Shown piece by piece: positions 51,210-60,672 of a stretch of 64,000 nucleotides of DNA. The stretch lies in assembly GCF_947241705.1 (NCBI RefSeq), contig NC_079259.1, positions 868,001 through 932,000 on the forward strand, read 5' to 3'. The stretch's first letter is position 1, and each line of letters begins with the position of its first letter. Below the pieces are notes generated by a model. That model ran no database searches, had not been told where the DNA came from, and was given only the letters and a program-made list of their open reading frames with translations. The position numbers and the translations under genes were made by a program. This DNA comes from Saccharomyces mikatae IFO 1815. Its lineage: Eukaryota > Ascomycota > Saccharomycetes > Saccharomycetales > Saccharomycetaceae.

Positions 51210-54131
51210 TCAAACATGAGTGAGGGCAAGTTTATTAGTCTTTTTAGCAATCAATGCCACCCTATCACCTAGTGACAGAGCTAAACCTTGTCCTTTTGAA
51301 CGGATACGGACATAACCTATGACTTCATTAGTCTTCGAATCCTTTTCAATACACAAGTTGGCTAGAGCATCTTCACCAAAAGATGATTTTGCATACAAGT
51401 TACAACTTAGAAACCTACAGTCATCTTCTCCTAACGATTCGGATGGTGTTAGGATACCCATATTTGTTCCATTAACCAATTCTTTCAGATAAGCATGCAA
51501 TGTTGGTAGTTGTGATTTGACTGATATTTTATTCTCCCACTCAAATGCATTCCACATGGTACGGAAATGTTCATCATCAGTGGCGGCTGGCTTGATGTAA
51601 TCCATAATGTCAACATGAACGTCGTTCAAGATAACGTAACGGGCATCTTCACCATGCGCACCATCATAAATAATATTACCGAAAATAACACCAGTGTCAG
51701 CGGAAGAAACTTTAACAGTGACAGTGAATTTGTGGAAGCCATGAGGAATGACATTGGTCTTTTGTGGTGTATCAATAATTTTCAAATCACCAAGAGTTGC
51801 AAATTGCACATGTAGGTTTTTCAATGTTTCCTTAGTTTGATTCACAAGAAGAACATCCAATACAACATCGAATTGATTATTTGTGATACAAGCCTCAGCA
51901 TAAACTGGATCAGAAAATCCACACAAAGGCACAATTTTTTTCAGCTTAGAAATACTAGAGCTGCTAGTAGCGTGGATCGCATCCCCTTTCATAGCCAATT
52001 GCAAATCTTCCTCAATACTATCTTTCTGTACATTAGTAGAATCTGCACCAGCAAATTGCCTGAAGAAAACTGGTTTATCAATTGGTTCGATGTTTTTGTT
52101 ACTATCTTTCAAAGCTCTCTTATGTCTGTTCTTCTTTGCGATTTCAATTTGCTTCTTGAATGAAGATTTGGTTGTGTCTAAGAATGCAACTTCCAAAAGC
52201 TTAACTTCTTCCTCCTTTTCCTCAGGGTTAGCTTCATCCAATAAAATGGAAATAGATGTCATGACTCTTTCTAAGGAATCTTCATCGATTTTCTTCTCCA
52301 CTAAAGAACTTTGACCTACTCTTACGATACTAACCAAAATCAACAAAGCTTCTGCCTTAAGGGCGTTAGTGACAGTTTTGTTTTTAGAAACTTTTTCAAA
52401 CTTTAACACTAGTTTAATGATCGTATTTGCGAGAATAGCGGCAGTGTAAAAATCACCACTTAAAACAAAACGACGAATTGGAGGTCTAGAGTCACGTTCT
52501 TCATCGGTAACTGACTTGTGTGAAGTCTTTACGTCGAAGGCATTTTCAGTGGCATACGTACCGTCTGGTAGGATAACTGGACCAGTTGGTTTGGCGGTAG
52601 CGTCATCTTCATTTTCTTCGGTATCTTCTTGGTTTTGTGTCAGTTTTTTGATTTCTGATTTAAGAATAGGAACTTCGCCGACACTATTACGGATATGCTT
52701 CCAACAATGTTGTATCTCACTTTCTTCTTCAGCATATTCACCCATAATCCATAACGCACCGCGGTAAGCCTTTGCAGATCGGACATTATCTAAGGTGCGA
52801 ACCATATTCTCAAGAATATCGGCTCTAAGTTGTGGGTATTTCTCGATCACTTCTTTGATAAAGGTGATAACGCCACTAGCGGCTACAGAGTTTAAGTCAC
52901 GAATGAATTCTAATAATAGGGAAACAACACCGGCTGCCATTTCCACAAAGTTTACAGCCACGGTGCGAATAGTTTTGATCAATAATTGCCTATACTGCAT
53001 TGCCTTGTCTTGATCTGAATTACTTACAGTTGTTTGCAATTCCTTTTTCAAAAGCTGAACGACATCTTCAGCGTTCCTGGATGTAGCCAAATCCATTGAA
53101 ATATCAAGAGCCTTTGAACGAACATCTAAATCTTCGGCATTCAAAACTCTTAAAATGTCCAAGGTCAGTTCTTCCAAGGCGCCTACATTATTAGCATTGA
53201 TTTCTTGAATACGGTCTAAAACAATCAACTTAATATTATTGTCTGAAACCTTGACAGCCAAATCAATCAATTTGTTAACTGCAGGAACTAAGACATTTGG
53301 ATTAGCAGACAACACAGTCAAAGCCAATGCGGTCTCGAAGATGACTTCGTCAGATGTTGTGGTGGAGAGCAGTTCCATTAATAACTCAATATATTGAGCT
53401 TTTAAAGCCGGGGTTCTGTTCGCATCCTGTCTAATGAATTGAACAAAAACAGCTTGTAATAGAGGATCTAGATTTTCTATGTCAGCAATATTGTTTTCCA
53501 AATAATGTAAAGCGTTTTCACGATCCAATTCAGCTAACCCAATGAAAGCATTCCTTTTACATATTGGATCTGTCTCAGCCACTATAAACGAGTTAATGAT
53601 ATCTTTGGCATCTGGAAGTAGATGCTCACTCACTTTGTAAATGGAGAAGACAGCCAAGATAGCATACTTACGAACGTATGCATGACGATATTCCAAACAC
53701 GCCAAGACGGAGGGAACCATCTGTTCCAACAACTCGGCCTCTCTCAATTTTGTTAAAAACCTTAATGTGTTACCTCTAATGTATTCATTAGGATGTTGCA
53801 AATCGTGCTGAATGGCATTGCATACAAGAATCATTTCATGTCTTAATTTCCCATCTTCAGCTAATTTAGGAACAATTTCCCAGTAGAAATACAAAAGCTT
53901 CTTCAATTCCTTATTTTTAGAAGGCATAACAAACCTTATGATGTGCATCAACAGTTCAGGCATTGGATTCCCTTCCAACATTGTAACTAAAATCGATTTC
54001 ATTGTATCAATTTTTTGTTCGTCAGATCCCTTTTCAAGAGCTTTCTGAAAATCTGTGCTTGAATAAGTCTCCATAGTCGGAGAAGGATCGAAAACCAGCG
54101 TGTACGCTGGCTGTGAAGAAAGTGAAGACAT
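51210..54131 (-). CDS. SEC26: COPI coatomer beta subunit (beta-COP)
   Basis: Sec26 is an essential subunit of the COPI coat that carries Golgi-to-ER retrograde traffic. It has 973 residues, as in S. cerevisiae. The N-terminal 530 residues are adaptin-type HEAT/ARM repeats, with the conserved block NEYIRGNTLRFLTKLREAEL near 115-135 and AYVRKYAILAVFSIYK near 150-165. A linker and the appendage domain fill the C-terminal part, with the conserved SSSSISKLKKIVPLCGFSDP region (about 720) opening the beta-COP C-terminal domain. The ATG at 54131 is the only reasonable start. Confidence 0.98.
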   Translation of the reverse strand: MSSLSSQPAYTLVFDPSPTMETYSSTDFQKALEKGSDEQKIDTMKSILVTMLEGNPMPELLMHIIRFVMPSKNKELKKLLYFYWEIVPKLAEDGKLRHEMILVCNAIQHDLQHPNEYIRGNTLRFLTKLREAELLEQMVPSVLACLEYRHAYVRKYAILAVFSIYKVSEHLLPDAKDIINSFIVAETDPICKRNAFIGLAELDRENALHYLENNIADIENLDPLLQAVFVQFIRQDANRTPALKAQYIELLMELLSTTTSDEVIFETALALTVLSANPNVLVPAVNKLIDLAVKVSDNNIKLIVLDRIQEINANNVGALEELTLDILRVLNAEDLDVRSKALDISMDLATSRNAEDVVQLLKKELQTTVSNSDQDKAMQYRQLLIKTIRTVAVNFVEMAAGVVSLLLEFIRDLNSVAASGVITFIKEVIEKYPQLRADILENMVRTLDNVRSAKAYRGALWIMGEYAEEESEIQHCWKHIRNSVGEVPILKSEIKKLTQNQEDTEENEDDATAKPTGPVILPDGTYATENAFDVKTSHKSVTDEERDSRPPIRRFVLSGDFYTAAILANTIIKLVLKFEKVSKNKTVTNALKAEALLILVSIVRVGQSSLVEKKIDEDSLERVMTSISILLDEANPEEKEEEVKLLEVAFLDTTKSSFKKQIEIAKKNRHKRALKDSNKNIEPIDKPVFFRQFAGADSTNVQKDSIEEDLQLAMKGDAIHATSSSSISKLKKIVPLCGFSDPVYAEACITNNQFDVVLDVLLVNQTKETLKNLHVQFATLGDLKIIDTPQKTNVIPHGFHKFTVTVKVSSADTGVIFGNIIYDGAHGEDARYVILNDVHVDIMDYIKPAATDDEHFRTMWNAFEWENKISVKSQLPTLHAYLKELVNGTNMGILTPSESLGEDDCRFLSCNLYAKSSFGEDALANLCIEKDSKTNEVIGYVRIRSKGQGLALSLGDRVALIAKKTNKLALTHV

Positions 54132-54379
54132 AGCTGCGCTCTTGTTCGTTAATGGCCACTACTTTACTCTATTTTTTTTCAAGACAATTTTAGCTGAGAT
54201 ATAATTGACATCAAATTTCACTTGTCGAGCTGTTGTTTTCTTGATTCCGCTCCGCTGTACGTGTAACGAACATAAGTAATGGAAAAAACCGACAGCAATC
54301 GTGCAGGGTAATACGGTCCTTAAAATGCTGGTACATAGGAATATATTTCAATATCTATAGAATCATATATACAATGATA

Positions 54380-56740
54380 TCACTCTGGGTCAGAATCTGG
54401 GTTTGCCACACGTAAGCCGCGGCCCAGAGAATAGCTGAGATCAATTGCGTCAGATTCCGTTGTGGAAGTGGAGTTCTGACGCGTTATATCACTTTTCGTA
54501 TTAGAGTCACGATAGTCCTGTAGAGAGATATGGGTAGGGAGTTTCTGCCTGTTCACGTAATCGTTATCCAGCGTGCCACTTCTCATTCTATTCTGAGATC
54601 TTGTGTAATAACTGACCACCGTGTTAGATCTCGATACCGAATCGGTAGAACTACTCTGCCCCTTTTTCTCTCTCAGAGGAGCCATTATGTCATCGCTGTT
54701 GTACGCTTCATCACCAGGTATGTCCTTCAGATAGTCTTCAGGTTGTCCCAGATAGGCTTCTCCTTCCTTTAATATAGAACCAGCTTCGTTCTCCTTTCCC
54801 AACAATTTATGAAATTCTTTTGTATGATCGACATTAATGTTGTTCTTCAAGCCTGCACCAATCTCATTTGTGTCCTCGTTTCTTGTTTCCAGCGCCAGTA
54901 ATTTCTGTTTAACTTTTCCATGCTTAATACCAATCTGTTTGGAACTTGTTCTCAGTTTAACTTTGATATTCTTAGGTTGAATCAAATTATTCTTTTGTTT
55001 TAGCGCCACTGGCAAGTTGGGAGGAGCTTGCAAAAAGTTAGATGTTTTGTAATACTTCAGTCTCAATTCCTCCACATAACTGGAAACCAAAGGCACAGAC
55101 TTTTCAGATTTATTCGATGCGACGGAAGTTAGCGTTGAACCTTTCACAGATCTTTCGCTTGGAGCAGTCGGTATGGAATTTTGCAAATCGACCGCTACCT
55201 GGGTGGGGACAGCTTGTTCGCTAAAGGAATAAACTGCTGGGACCAGACTTTCTGAGATGGAATTTAAGCTATTCAACTCAGAGGTTCTATTCGCTGATTT
55301 TATATTTTCATTTGAATTAATAGCAGATAAAACGCTTGATTTAGAACTTTTTGATATGAGGAGTTCAGACTGGTTAGAAATGCTCAATGGAACATCATAC
55401 TCTCCAGAAGATGTTGTGGTATTAAAAGAGTGTTGGTCGACTAAACTGCCCGTATCGTTAGCACCATTCAAGAAAAAACTGGGACGATCTTCGTTAACCA
55501 CCCTAAATACCCTGGGATGGTTTGCTAACTCAGGTTCCTGGGTTGGGACATCGTTTTTGATCAATGGATGTTCATCATTTGCATCGTTCACTGAAACAAC
55601 ACTTTTTCTGTCCCCAAAATGTCTTTCTTGATGACTATCTTCTTCTTCGTTCGAAGAAGCATTATTAACTTCATTAGTTATCCGCAGTGGTTTTCTGGTG
55701 TTTTCGAAACTTTCATCACTTCCAAGGTTCTCGTTTGATTTATATACAAAATCGAAATGCGCAGGTTTAAAATCACCAGACTCGTCTTTAGCAACCTGTT
55801 GAAGACTTTTGGTAGACTTACCGCTAGCCGATGTGGTAAAGGAAAATCTATCATTTCCATCATCTATATTGGAAGGCAACTGTTCCAGATGATTTAATTG
55901 TACCAAGTTTGTGTTACTTGAGGTATTTTCAATATCAACAATAAGTGGCTTCACATAACTTAGCGAACTCTCCACACTAACGTTTCTTAAAACAGGAGCT
56001 TTTATGGCATCTACTAGCGACACATCCTGAGATATTCGATCATCCGAATCTTCAAATGTGCTTAGAGATACTGAGCTAGATGAATTTCTCTTGTGTTCGT
56101 TAATATAGACTTCGATATCCTCTACTAATTTTTCTGCTTCTGAACGCTGTCGCCTATGTTGATTATGGGTAGATGATCGTGTAATGATGTCCAGTTCCAA
56201 ATCTTTATTCGTCTCTAGGTCTTCCTTGATGATATTGTTACTCATTGATGTCTTTATTGACTTCATGTCCACGGGTGGTGGTGGGGGTCTAGAACGTATT
56301 ATGTTGGAGTGATTCATCCTAGAAGTCGTATCTGTTGTGAAAGGATTCGTGCTTTCTCCGGTAACGCCATCTTTTTTTAAATGTTCATTCCCTTTATGAT
56401 CATTTCTTGGAACGTCCTCCGACTGTGACAATTGGAGAGAATCTTTTGAGGTATCACCAGAATTCAAAAATGGATTGATATTCTTTAATGGTCCCCTTTG
56501 TAATGGTGCTTGAATAACACGACTTTTGACGTGTGCATCTCTGTTTGGGCTTCGCGGTGGTACCTCAGGGGGGGAAGTCTTAGCTCTGTGAGTTGGTACA
56601 GCGTCCATTGAATTCTTTATTATTGGAGGTGCCGATGGTTTTCTAACAGGTTTTTCTGAATCATTATTCTTACTTTCAGAACCAAACCGAAAAAAAGACC
56701 TTCGTTTACTTTTGCTGCTGTTGTTAAAACTATCAAACAT
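54380..56740 (-). CDS. YDR239C: uncharacterised serine-rich protein, YDR239C orthologue
   Basis: I know no established function; in S. cerevisiae the protein has been reported only as possibly ribosome-associated. The open frame begins upstream at a TTG; the first ATG (56740) gives 786 residues, a little longer than the roughly 764 of S. cerevisiae. The sequence is almost wholly disordered, rich in serine, asparagine and acidic residues. Proline-rich motifs (PSAPPIIKNS, SPPEVPPRSPNRD, RSRPPPPPVDMKS) in the first 200 residues could bind SH3 domains, and repeated NPF motifs (INPFLNSG, STNPFTTD) could bind EH domains. Together with basic patches these suggest a peripheral membrane or endocytic link. 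That is my inference from short motifs only. Confidence 0.9.
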   Translation of the reverse strand: MFDSFNNSSKSKRRSFFRFGSESKNNDSEKPVRKPSAPPIIKNSMDAVPTHRAKTSPPEVPPRSPNRDAHVKSRVIQAPLQRGPLKNINPFLNSGDTSKDSLQLSQSEDVPRNDHKGNEHLKKDGVTGESTNPFTTDTTSRMNHSNIIRSRPPPPPVDMKSIKTSMSNNIIKEDLETNKDLELDIITRSSTHNQHRRQRSEAEKLVEDIEVYINEHKRNSSSSVSLSTFEDSDDRISQDVSLVDAIKAPVLRNVSVESSLSYVKPLIVDIENTSSNTNLVQLNHLEQLPSNIDDGNDRFSFTTSASGKSTKSLQQVAKDESGDFKPAHFDFVYKSNENLGSDESFENTRKPLRITNEVNNASSNEEEDSHQERHFGDRKSVVSVNDANDEHPLIKNDVPTQEPELANHPRVFRVVNEDRPSFFLNGANDTGSLVDQHSFNTTTSSGEYDVPLSISNQSELLISKSSKSSVLSAINSNENIKSANRTSELNSLNSISESLVPAVYSFSEQAVPTQVAVDLQNSIPTAPSERSVKGSTLTSVASNKSEKSVPLVSSYVEELRLKYYKTSNFLQAPPNLPVALKQKNNLIQPKNIKVKLRTSSKQIGIKHGKVKQKLLALETRNEDTNEIGAGLKNNINVDHTKEFHKLLGKENEAGSILKEGEAYLGQPEDYLKDIPGDEAYNSDDIMAPLREKKGQSSSTDSVSRSNTVVSYYTRSQNRMRSGTLDNDYVNRQKLPTHISLQDYRDSNTKSDITRQNSTSTTESDAIDLSYSLGRGLRVANPDSDPE

Positions 56741-57007
56741 CTCTATGTTGTGCGATGTTACGTGTAGGAATTTTTGAATTTTGTAAACCGTATCTATACA
56801 ACGAACCACTACAACATTCCTCCTCTTTAATGTACACAATAAACCTCACCAAGTACTATAATCGCGCTCTTGAAATTCGCGATGACGTTTGACAGAAAAC
56901 ATCAAATAACCCTATAAAATTTGCATCGTGAACGAAAGCAATGTAGAAAGAAAAAAATCAAAACCCTTTATAGATATATTTGTATATTATTAGTGTTATA
57001 AAATGAA

Positions 57008-58471
57008 TCATTGCTCCAATATATTCAATATTAGCTCTAATGCTTTAACTATGTACTCACCGACTCCGCCAATACTAATAACGCGGACAGTACTTGGATG
57101 GGGTTGTTGAGAAAAAATGGAGTAATTAGCTAAATTTAAAGATTCAAGCCACTGCTGTGACTCGTGAAGATTATTCAGATTCAATACAACAATGTTGCAA
57201 TTTGTCTTTGATCGTAAGTCGTTTAAATTTTGATAAACAACATCAATATAATTCTGTCTTGGACATCTGACATATGTTTTAAGAATTTGATACGAGGATT
57301 TATTCTTCACTGCATGTATAGAAGCTTTTATAGTAGCGATACAGTGTTGCTTAATCTCATCCTGTGTCATAAAGCCTGGTTTATGGCGTTCAACATTTCT
57401 TCCATTTTCTGTAGTGTTGGATCCCGAATAACGGTTAGAGATGTTTTGAGTGCTTGGCGATTTGTTAATTATGGACCTTTGCAATTGTGATTGATGCGAA
57501 GTCGTCCCTGTATGAACAGTGTTAGAGGGAGAGAACGAGTCCGGTAAAGGCTTTTGTTCCTGTAAAGGTTGATTTCTCTGAGTACTATGTGTTTCATTAT
57601 ATATTTTCAATTCCTCAATGTGCTTGACCATTTGGACTTTTGATTTTTCTATAATTGGCCTGGTTTTGTTGGTATATGCTTTCATATCAAATAAGCCATC
57701 GCCAATTAATGGAAGTTCAAAGAGGGCAAGCGACGTCTGTGAATAAGTCCGCATATATTCACGCTGAAAGCGATTTATCACACAGCATTCACACTTACCG
57801 AATGCTACTTGTGAGAAAAAGTTGGAAAGTTCGTTCATAAACCTACTCACATGACAAGCCTTTATATGGAATTGTTGAAAACTTGGGAGAACATTGAAAC
57901 CAACCCCTACAATATTGGAGGCGGGCAGCTCTCTTCTATAGCTAGTCATTAGATGATGTTTACCTGTTTCTATATTTTTGGGCAAATAAAATGAACCTGT
58001 CAAGTTAATATTCCTGGGAACTCTGAAGTAGGATTTTTCCGATGATGCCATCCATAAACGCTTCTGAAAAGCAAACAAAACCGCTAATACGAAGCAAGAA
58101 TCCAATATACTGAATTGCTTTAAGACTACGTAATAAAGCACGTTTGCGTCTTTCTGCCTTTTCTGTGGATAACATTGTAATATGTCCTTAGATATATACT
58201 TGTGCAACTCGTTCATGCACTCTTCAAATTGTTGTTTAGCTTCTGTTCTCACGGGAAGTATAAGCAGACTTCCTTTCATATACTGTACTGTACCTTTCCT
58301 AGATGATCTTATCTTATCCAAATTTTTCCATATATCAAAGGATTGGAATGCTTCAGGATTATTGACCTTCCTTCTCTGTCCATCACTAGGAGTTGTAGGA
58401 TAATGTCCCTGTGAAAGTTGACCCTTTGGTACACTATGATGATACGCTACTCCTCTCCTTCTTGGGTACAT
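57008..58471 (-). CDS. SNU56: U1 snRNP protein Snu56
   Basis: Snu56 is a yeast-specific U1 snRNP subunit that contacts the pre-mRNA near the 5' splice site. The protein has 487 residues (492 in S. cerevisiae). The basic N-terminus MYPRRRGVAYHH is followed by conserved sequence from SFDIWKNLDKIRS onward. A low-complexity glutamine- and serine-rich linker lies at about 290-355. The C-terminal part (SSYQILKTYVRCPRQNYIDV to the end) has the alternating pattern of a KH-like fold ending in RVISIGGVGEYIVKALELIL. Together with PRP42, this puts two U1 snRNP genes within 12 kb. A plus-strand frame over the gene corresponds to the dubious BUD26 of S. cerevisiae and is not called. Confidence 0.95.
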   Translation of the reverse strand: MYPRRRGVAYHHSVPKGQLSQGHYPTTPSDGQRRKVNNPEAFQSFDIWKNLDKIRSSRKGTVQYMKGSLLILPVRTEAKQQFEECMNELHKYISKDILQCYPQKRQKDANVLYYVVLKQFSILDSCFVLAVLFAFQKRLWMASSEKSYFRVPRNINLTGSFYLPKNIETGKHHLMTSYRRELPASNIVGVGFNVLPSFQQFHIKACHVSRFMNELSNFFSQVAFGKCECCVINRFQREYMRTYSQTSLALFELPLIGDGLFDMKAYTNKTRPIIEKSKVQMVKHIEELKIYNETHSTQRNQPLQEQKPLPDSFSPSNTVHTGTTSHQSQLQRSIINKSPSTQNISNRYSGSNTTENGRNVERHKPGFMTQDEIKQHCIATIKASIHAVKNKSSYQILKTYVRCPRQNYIDVVYQNLNDLRSKTNCNIVVLNLNNLHESQQWLESLNLANYSIFSQQPHPSTVRVISIGGVGEYIVKALELILNILEQ

Positions 58472-58769
58472 GACGTTATTATTCCCTGGTCATTTTGGAC
58501 CTAAATGAGACAACTTTCTACAAAAAGACTGGTGTACTTTATGATGTTTCTTCTACTTTCCCTATGCGATGTGAGCCCGAAATTTCTAATTTAAACAAAA
58601 AAGGCGCTATAACAAATTACTATCCACCCATTCAAGGCATAAGTGAAAGCAAGATGATACCTTGACAATGCCAGACTGAAAGCAACCCACACTTTCAAAA
58701 CCTAGCTAACTATATACTCATGTATGGGCTGTTCATTTTCTAGTGAAGAGGTTGAAATGATAATTGGAT
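58472..58769. promoter_or_regulatory. SNU56 upstream region
   Basis: About 300 bp of AT-rich sequence upstream of SNU56 precede the LTR cluster. I see no distinct element. Confidence 0.35.
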
Positions 58770-59114
58770 TATCGTTATTCACACTGGCGACTATAGTGTT
58801 TGTATCAAGTAACTAGGCATAATACGTTATAGATGCTTCAAAATAGAGATGCTATTGCTTCTATGTAATTAACGGGTGCTGCTAAATTAAAGACTGAACT
58901 ACAGCTTGGAATTGTTATATACACATATAGAGTATGAATCGTAACATTGAACCTATGATAAATCATCGAAGTAGCTGTTAGGTTGAGCTTATTCGATAGG
59001 TTCAAATGACGTATGTTTTATGCATCTCTTTTCAAAGGGTAATAAAGTTTTCCTCTATTCGTAACTAATACTACAACCTAAGTACCGATTATCACAAAAC
59101 CCACCAATTTCTCA
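58770..59114 (+). mobile_element. degenerate delta-type (Ty1/Ty2) solo LTR remnant
   Basis: The right end, about 59086-59114, aligns with the 3' terminus of Ty1/Ty2 delta LTRs at roughly 24 of 29 positions and finishes in the diagnostic CACCAATTTCTCA. Upstream, weaker similarity to the delta interior (for example CTAAATTA at 58881-58888) extends to about 58770, the place expected for a full-length delta. The left boundary is a guess. It is an old, heavily decayed fossil. Confidence 0.4.
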
Positions 59115-59168
59115 CTATGATAGGATTGTCAAGGCGATTTAATATTACTATGGCCCGTAAAAAAACAA
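59115..59168 (+). mobile_element. sigma-type (Ty3) LTR 3' end remnant
   Basis: TAGGATTGTCAAGG followed by TATTACT and GCCCGTAA matches the order of motifs at the 3' end of Ty3 sigma LTRs, which the better-preserved sigma at 60310-60656 also shows on the other strand. Only about 54 bp remain, directly abutting the delta remnant, so the delta may have entered an older sigma. It is an old fossil. Confidence 0.45.
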
Positions 59169-59479
59169 TATTGTCATGGTTGAAACACGATAGCGTTTGT
59201 TAAATAGTAACGACTATGTTTCAGGCGGATTCATAGTAATTACTTTAAAAAGTAATCGTCAGCTACATCTGAAAAGAACAGAGAAATAGTGTCCAAAGCG
59301 GTAATGGCAACCAACATACATCAGTAGAAGTAGTTATCGGGACTAAAACGTAAGGTTACGTACCTAGAAAGTGTTGATAATTAGTGGTTTAGTAAGTTGC
59401 AATAATTAAGAATAGGTCTTTCTTTCTTATTTTATGTAAGAGAGGTATATAAAAAACACGCTGATTCGTTATATTAAAC

Positions 59480-59799
59480 TTTTGGAATGAAAATCATCTA
59501 TCGTCTATCAACTATTATATTATCATACACAGTGTTAAATGATGATATAAGTTATGAGAAGCTGTCATCGAAGTTAGAGGAAGCTGAAACACAAGGATTG
59601 ATAATGTAATAGGATAATGACTGACAGCATATAAAATATCAATAAAAGCATATACAGAATTGTGTAGAATTACGAATTTCATTTATGGGATTCCTATATC
59701 CTCGAGGAAAACTTCTAGTATATACTCTATATACCAAATAATATTGCCTTTATCAACAATGGAATCCCAACAATTATCTCACGATTCACTCATTTCTCA
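59480..59799 (+). mobile_element. delta-type (Ty1/Ty2) solo LTR
   Basis: About 320 bp align along their whole length with Ty1/Ty2 delta LTRs. The left end TTGGAATGAAAATCA is delta-like. The interior AGAGGAAGCTGAAACACAAG then GATTGATAATGTAATAGGAT, CCTCGAGGAAAACTTCTAGT and ATCAACAATGGAATCCCAAC are close to the consensus, as is the end CATTTCTCA. It lies inside the older LTR listed above. I find no clear 5-bp duplication around it. It is a fossil of moderate age. Confidence 0.85.
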
Positions 59800-59806
59800 C
59801 TAATAA

Positions 59807-60108
59807 TGTTGGGTAAATAAATACAAAAATTCTTGTGATGATATCAATTTAATTGGGGTAAGCAAATTCTAATAATTGAATTTACCGCAGTAATGAGATA
59901 AAGATCTATTAATTGATCAAAACTTATTATATAGGAAGATAAGCCATAACTAAGATATTATCATCTATCCTCTGAGTTATGTCTGAACCATTGGGTTTAA
60001 TACAACCAACCAGCGTGTGTTTTATATACCTCTCTTATATAATTTAAGAACGACTTATTATTAATTATTACAACTTACTAAACCACTAATTATCACTAAT
60101 TATCAACA
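59807..60108 (-). mobile_element. second LTR of the undetermined family, inverted orientation
   Basis: On the minus strand this 302-bp element begins TGTTGATAATTAG and ends TTACCCAACA, so it looks like a full-length LTR with TGTTG...CAACA ends. Its first 110 bp match 59372-59479, and its last 135 bp match 60109-60242, in reverse orientation. This makes the region fold on itself as a long imperfect inverted repeat. A TATATAAAA promoter-like element sits near 60023-60031. No matching duplication is visible at its own borders. Confidence 0.6.
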
Positions 60109-60304
60109 TGGCTTATCTTCTTTTATAATAAGTTCTGGTCAATTTATAGATCTTTATCTCATTCCTGCGGTAACTTCTATTATTAGGACTTACCTACTCC
60201 AATTTATACGAAGAATGTATAGTTGTAATCACTATTCCAACAGAAAGAAAAAGAACAGGTTACAATCATTGAGTATTTGCTCAAGAATCGCATCTTATTA
60301 AATA

Positions 60305-60661
60305 AACATTGTTGTATTACGGGCTCGAGTAATACCGGGATGTCTTGACAATCCTAATATACTATCTTAGGGAAGTAACTTATTGTCAAAACGACTTATC
60401 AACTTAATTCACGGGATGTTACTTATCCTATATATTATATAAGATTTGGTTTATACTAAATAGTGGAAGCGCGGAATCTCGGATCTAACTAATTGTTCAG
60501 GTATTTATACATTTGATTAGTTCAGCTCGGAAAAGCAGAGTTTTACCTTATGTTGTTCAATCTGTTCGTTTCGTTATAAGATTGTTTCATATGTGTTTTA
60601 TGAACGTTTAGAATGATGTATTGTCATACTGACGTATCTCATCTTAAGATACAACAAACAT
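60305..60661 (-). mobile_element. Ty3 sigma solo LTR with target-site duplication, next to tRNA-Tyr
   Basis: The LTR proper is 60310-60656 (347 bp). On the minus strand it begins TGTTGTATC and ends GTAATACAACA, the ends of Ty3 sigma elements. Motifs throughout agree with sigma, such as GAACGTTCATAAAACACATA-type sequence and GGTATTACTCGAGCCCG. Identical 5-bp repeats AACAT flank it at 60305-60309 and 60657-60661. It stops 16 bp before the first base of the tRNA, exactly the spacing Ty3 uses at RNA polymerase III start sites. It is a solo LTR left by recombination between two ends of a former Ty3, and the preserved duplication points to a fairly recent origin. Confidence 0.9.
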
Positions 60662-60672
60662 CAGAAAATTGA

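Larger units (their letters stand above)
59372..60242 (+). mobile_element. old solo LTR of undetermined family, split by later insertions
   Basis: The LTR starts TGTTGATAATTAG at 59372 and ends TTCCAACA at 60242, giving TG...CA ends. It is flanked by identical 5-bp repeats GAAAG (59367-59371 and 60243-60247), which read as its target-site duplication. Its left part is 59372-59479 and its right part 60109-60242; a delta LTR and a reversed copy of the same LTR family lie between. The family is neither delta nor sigma; Ty4-type tau or a Tsu4-like element is possible, but I cannot confirm it. As the host of the nested elements it predates them. Confidence 0.6.

Noticed and set aside
57230-58403. 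Plus-strand frames across SNU56 (BUD26-like)
   Set aside because: They are antisense to a conserved gene; the S. cerevisiae counterpart is considered dubious.
59241-59258. Palindrome ATTACTTTAAAAAGTAAT in the LTR cluster
   Set aside because: An 8-bp-arm AT-rich palindrome is expected by chance in such AT-rich DNA and has no feature attached.
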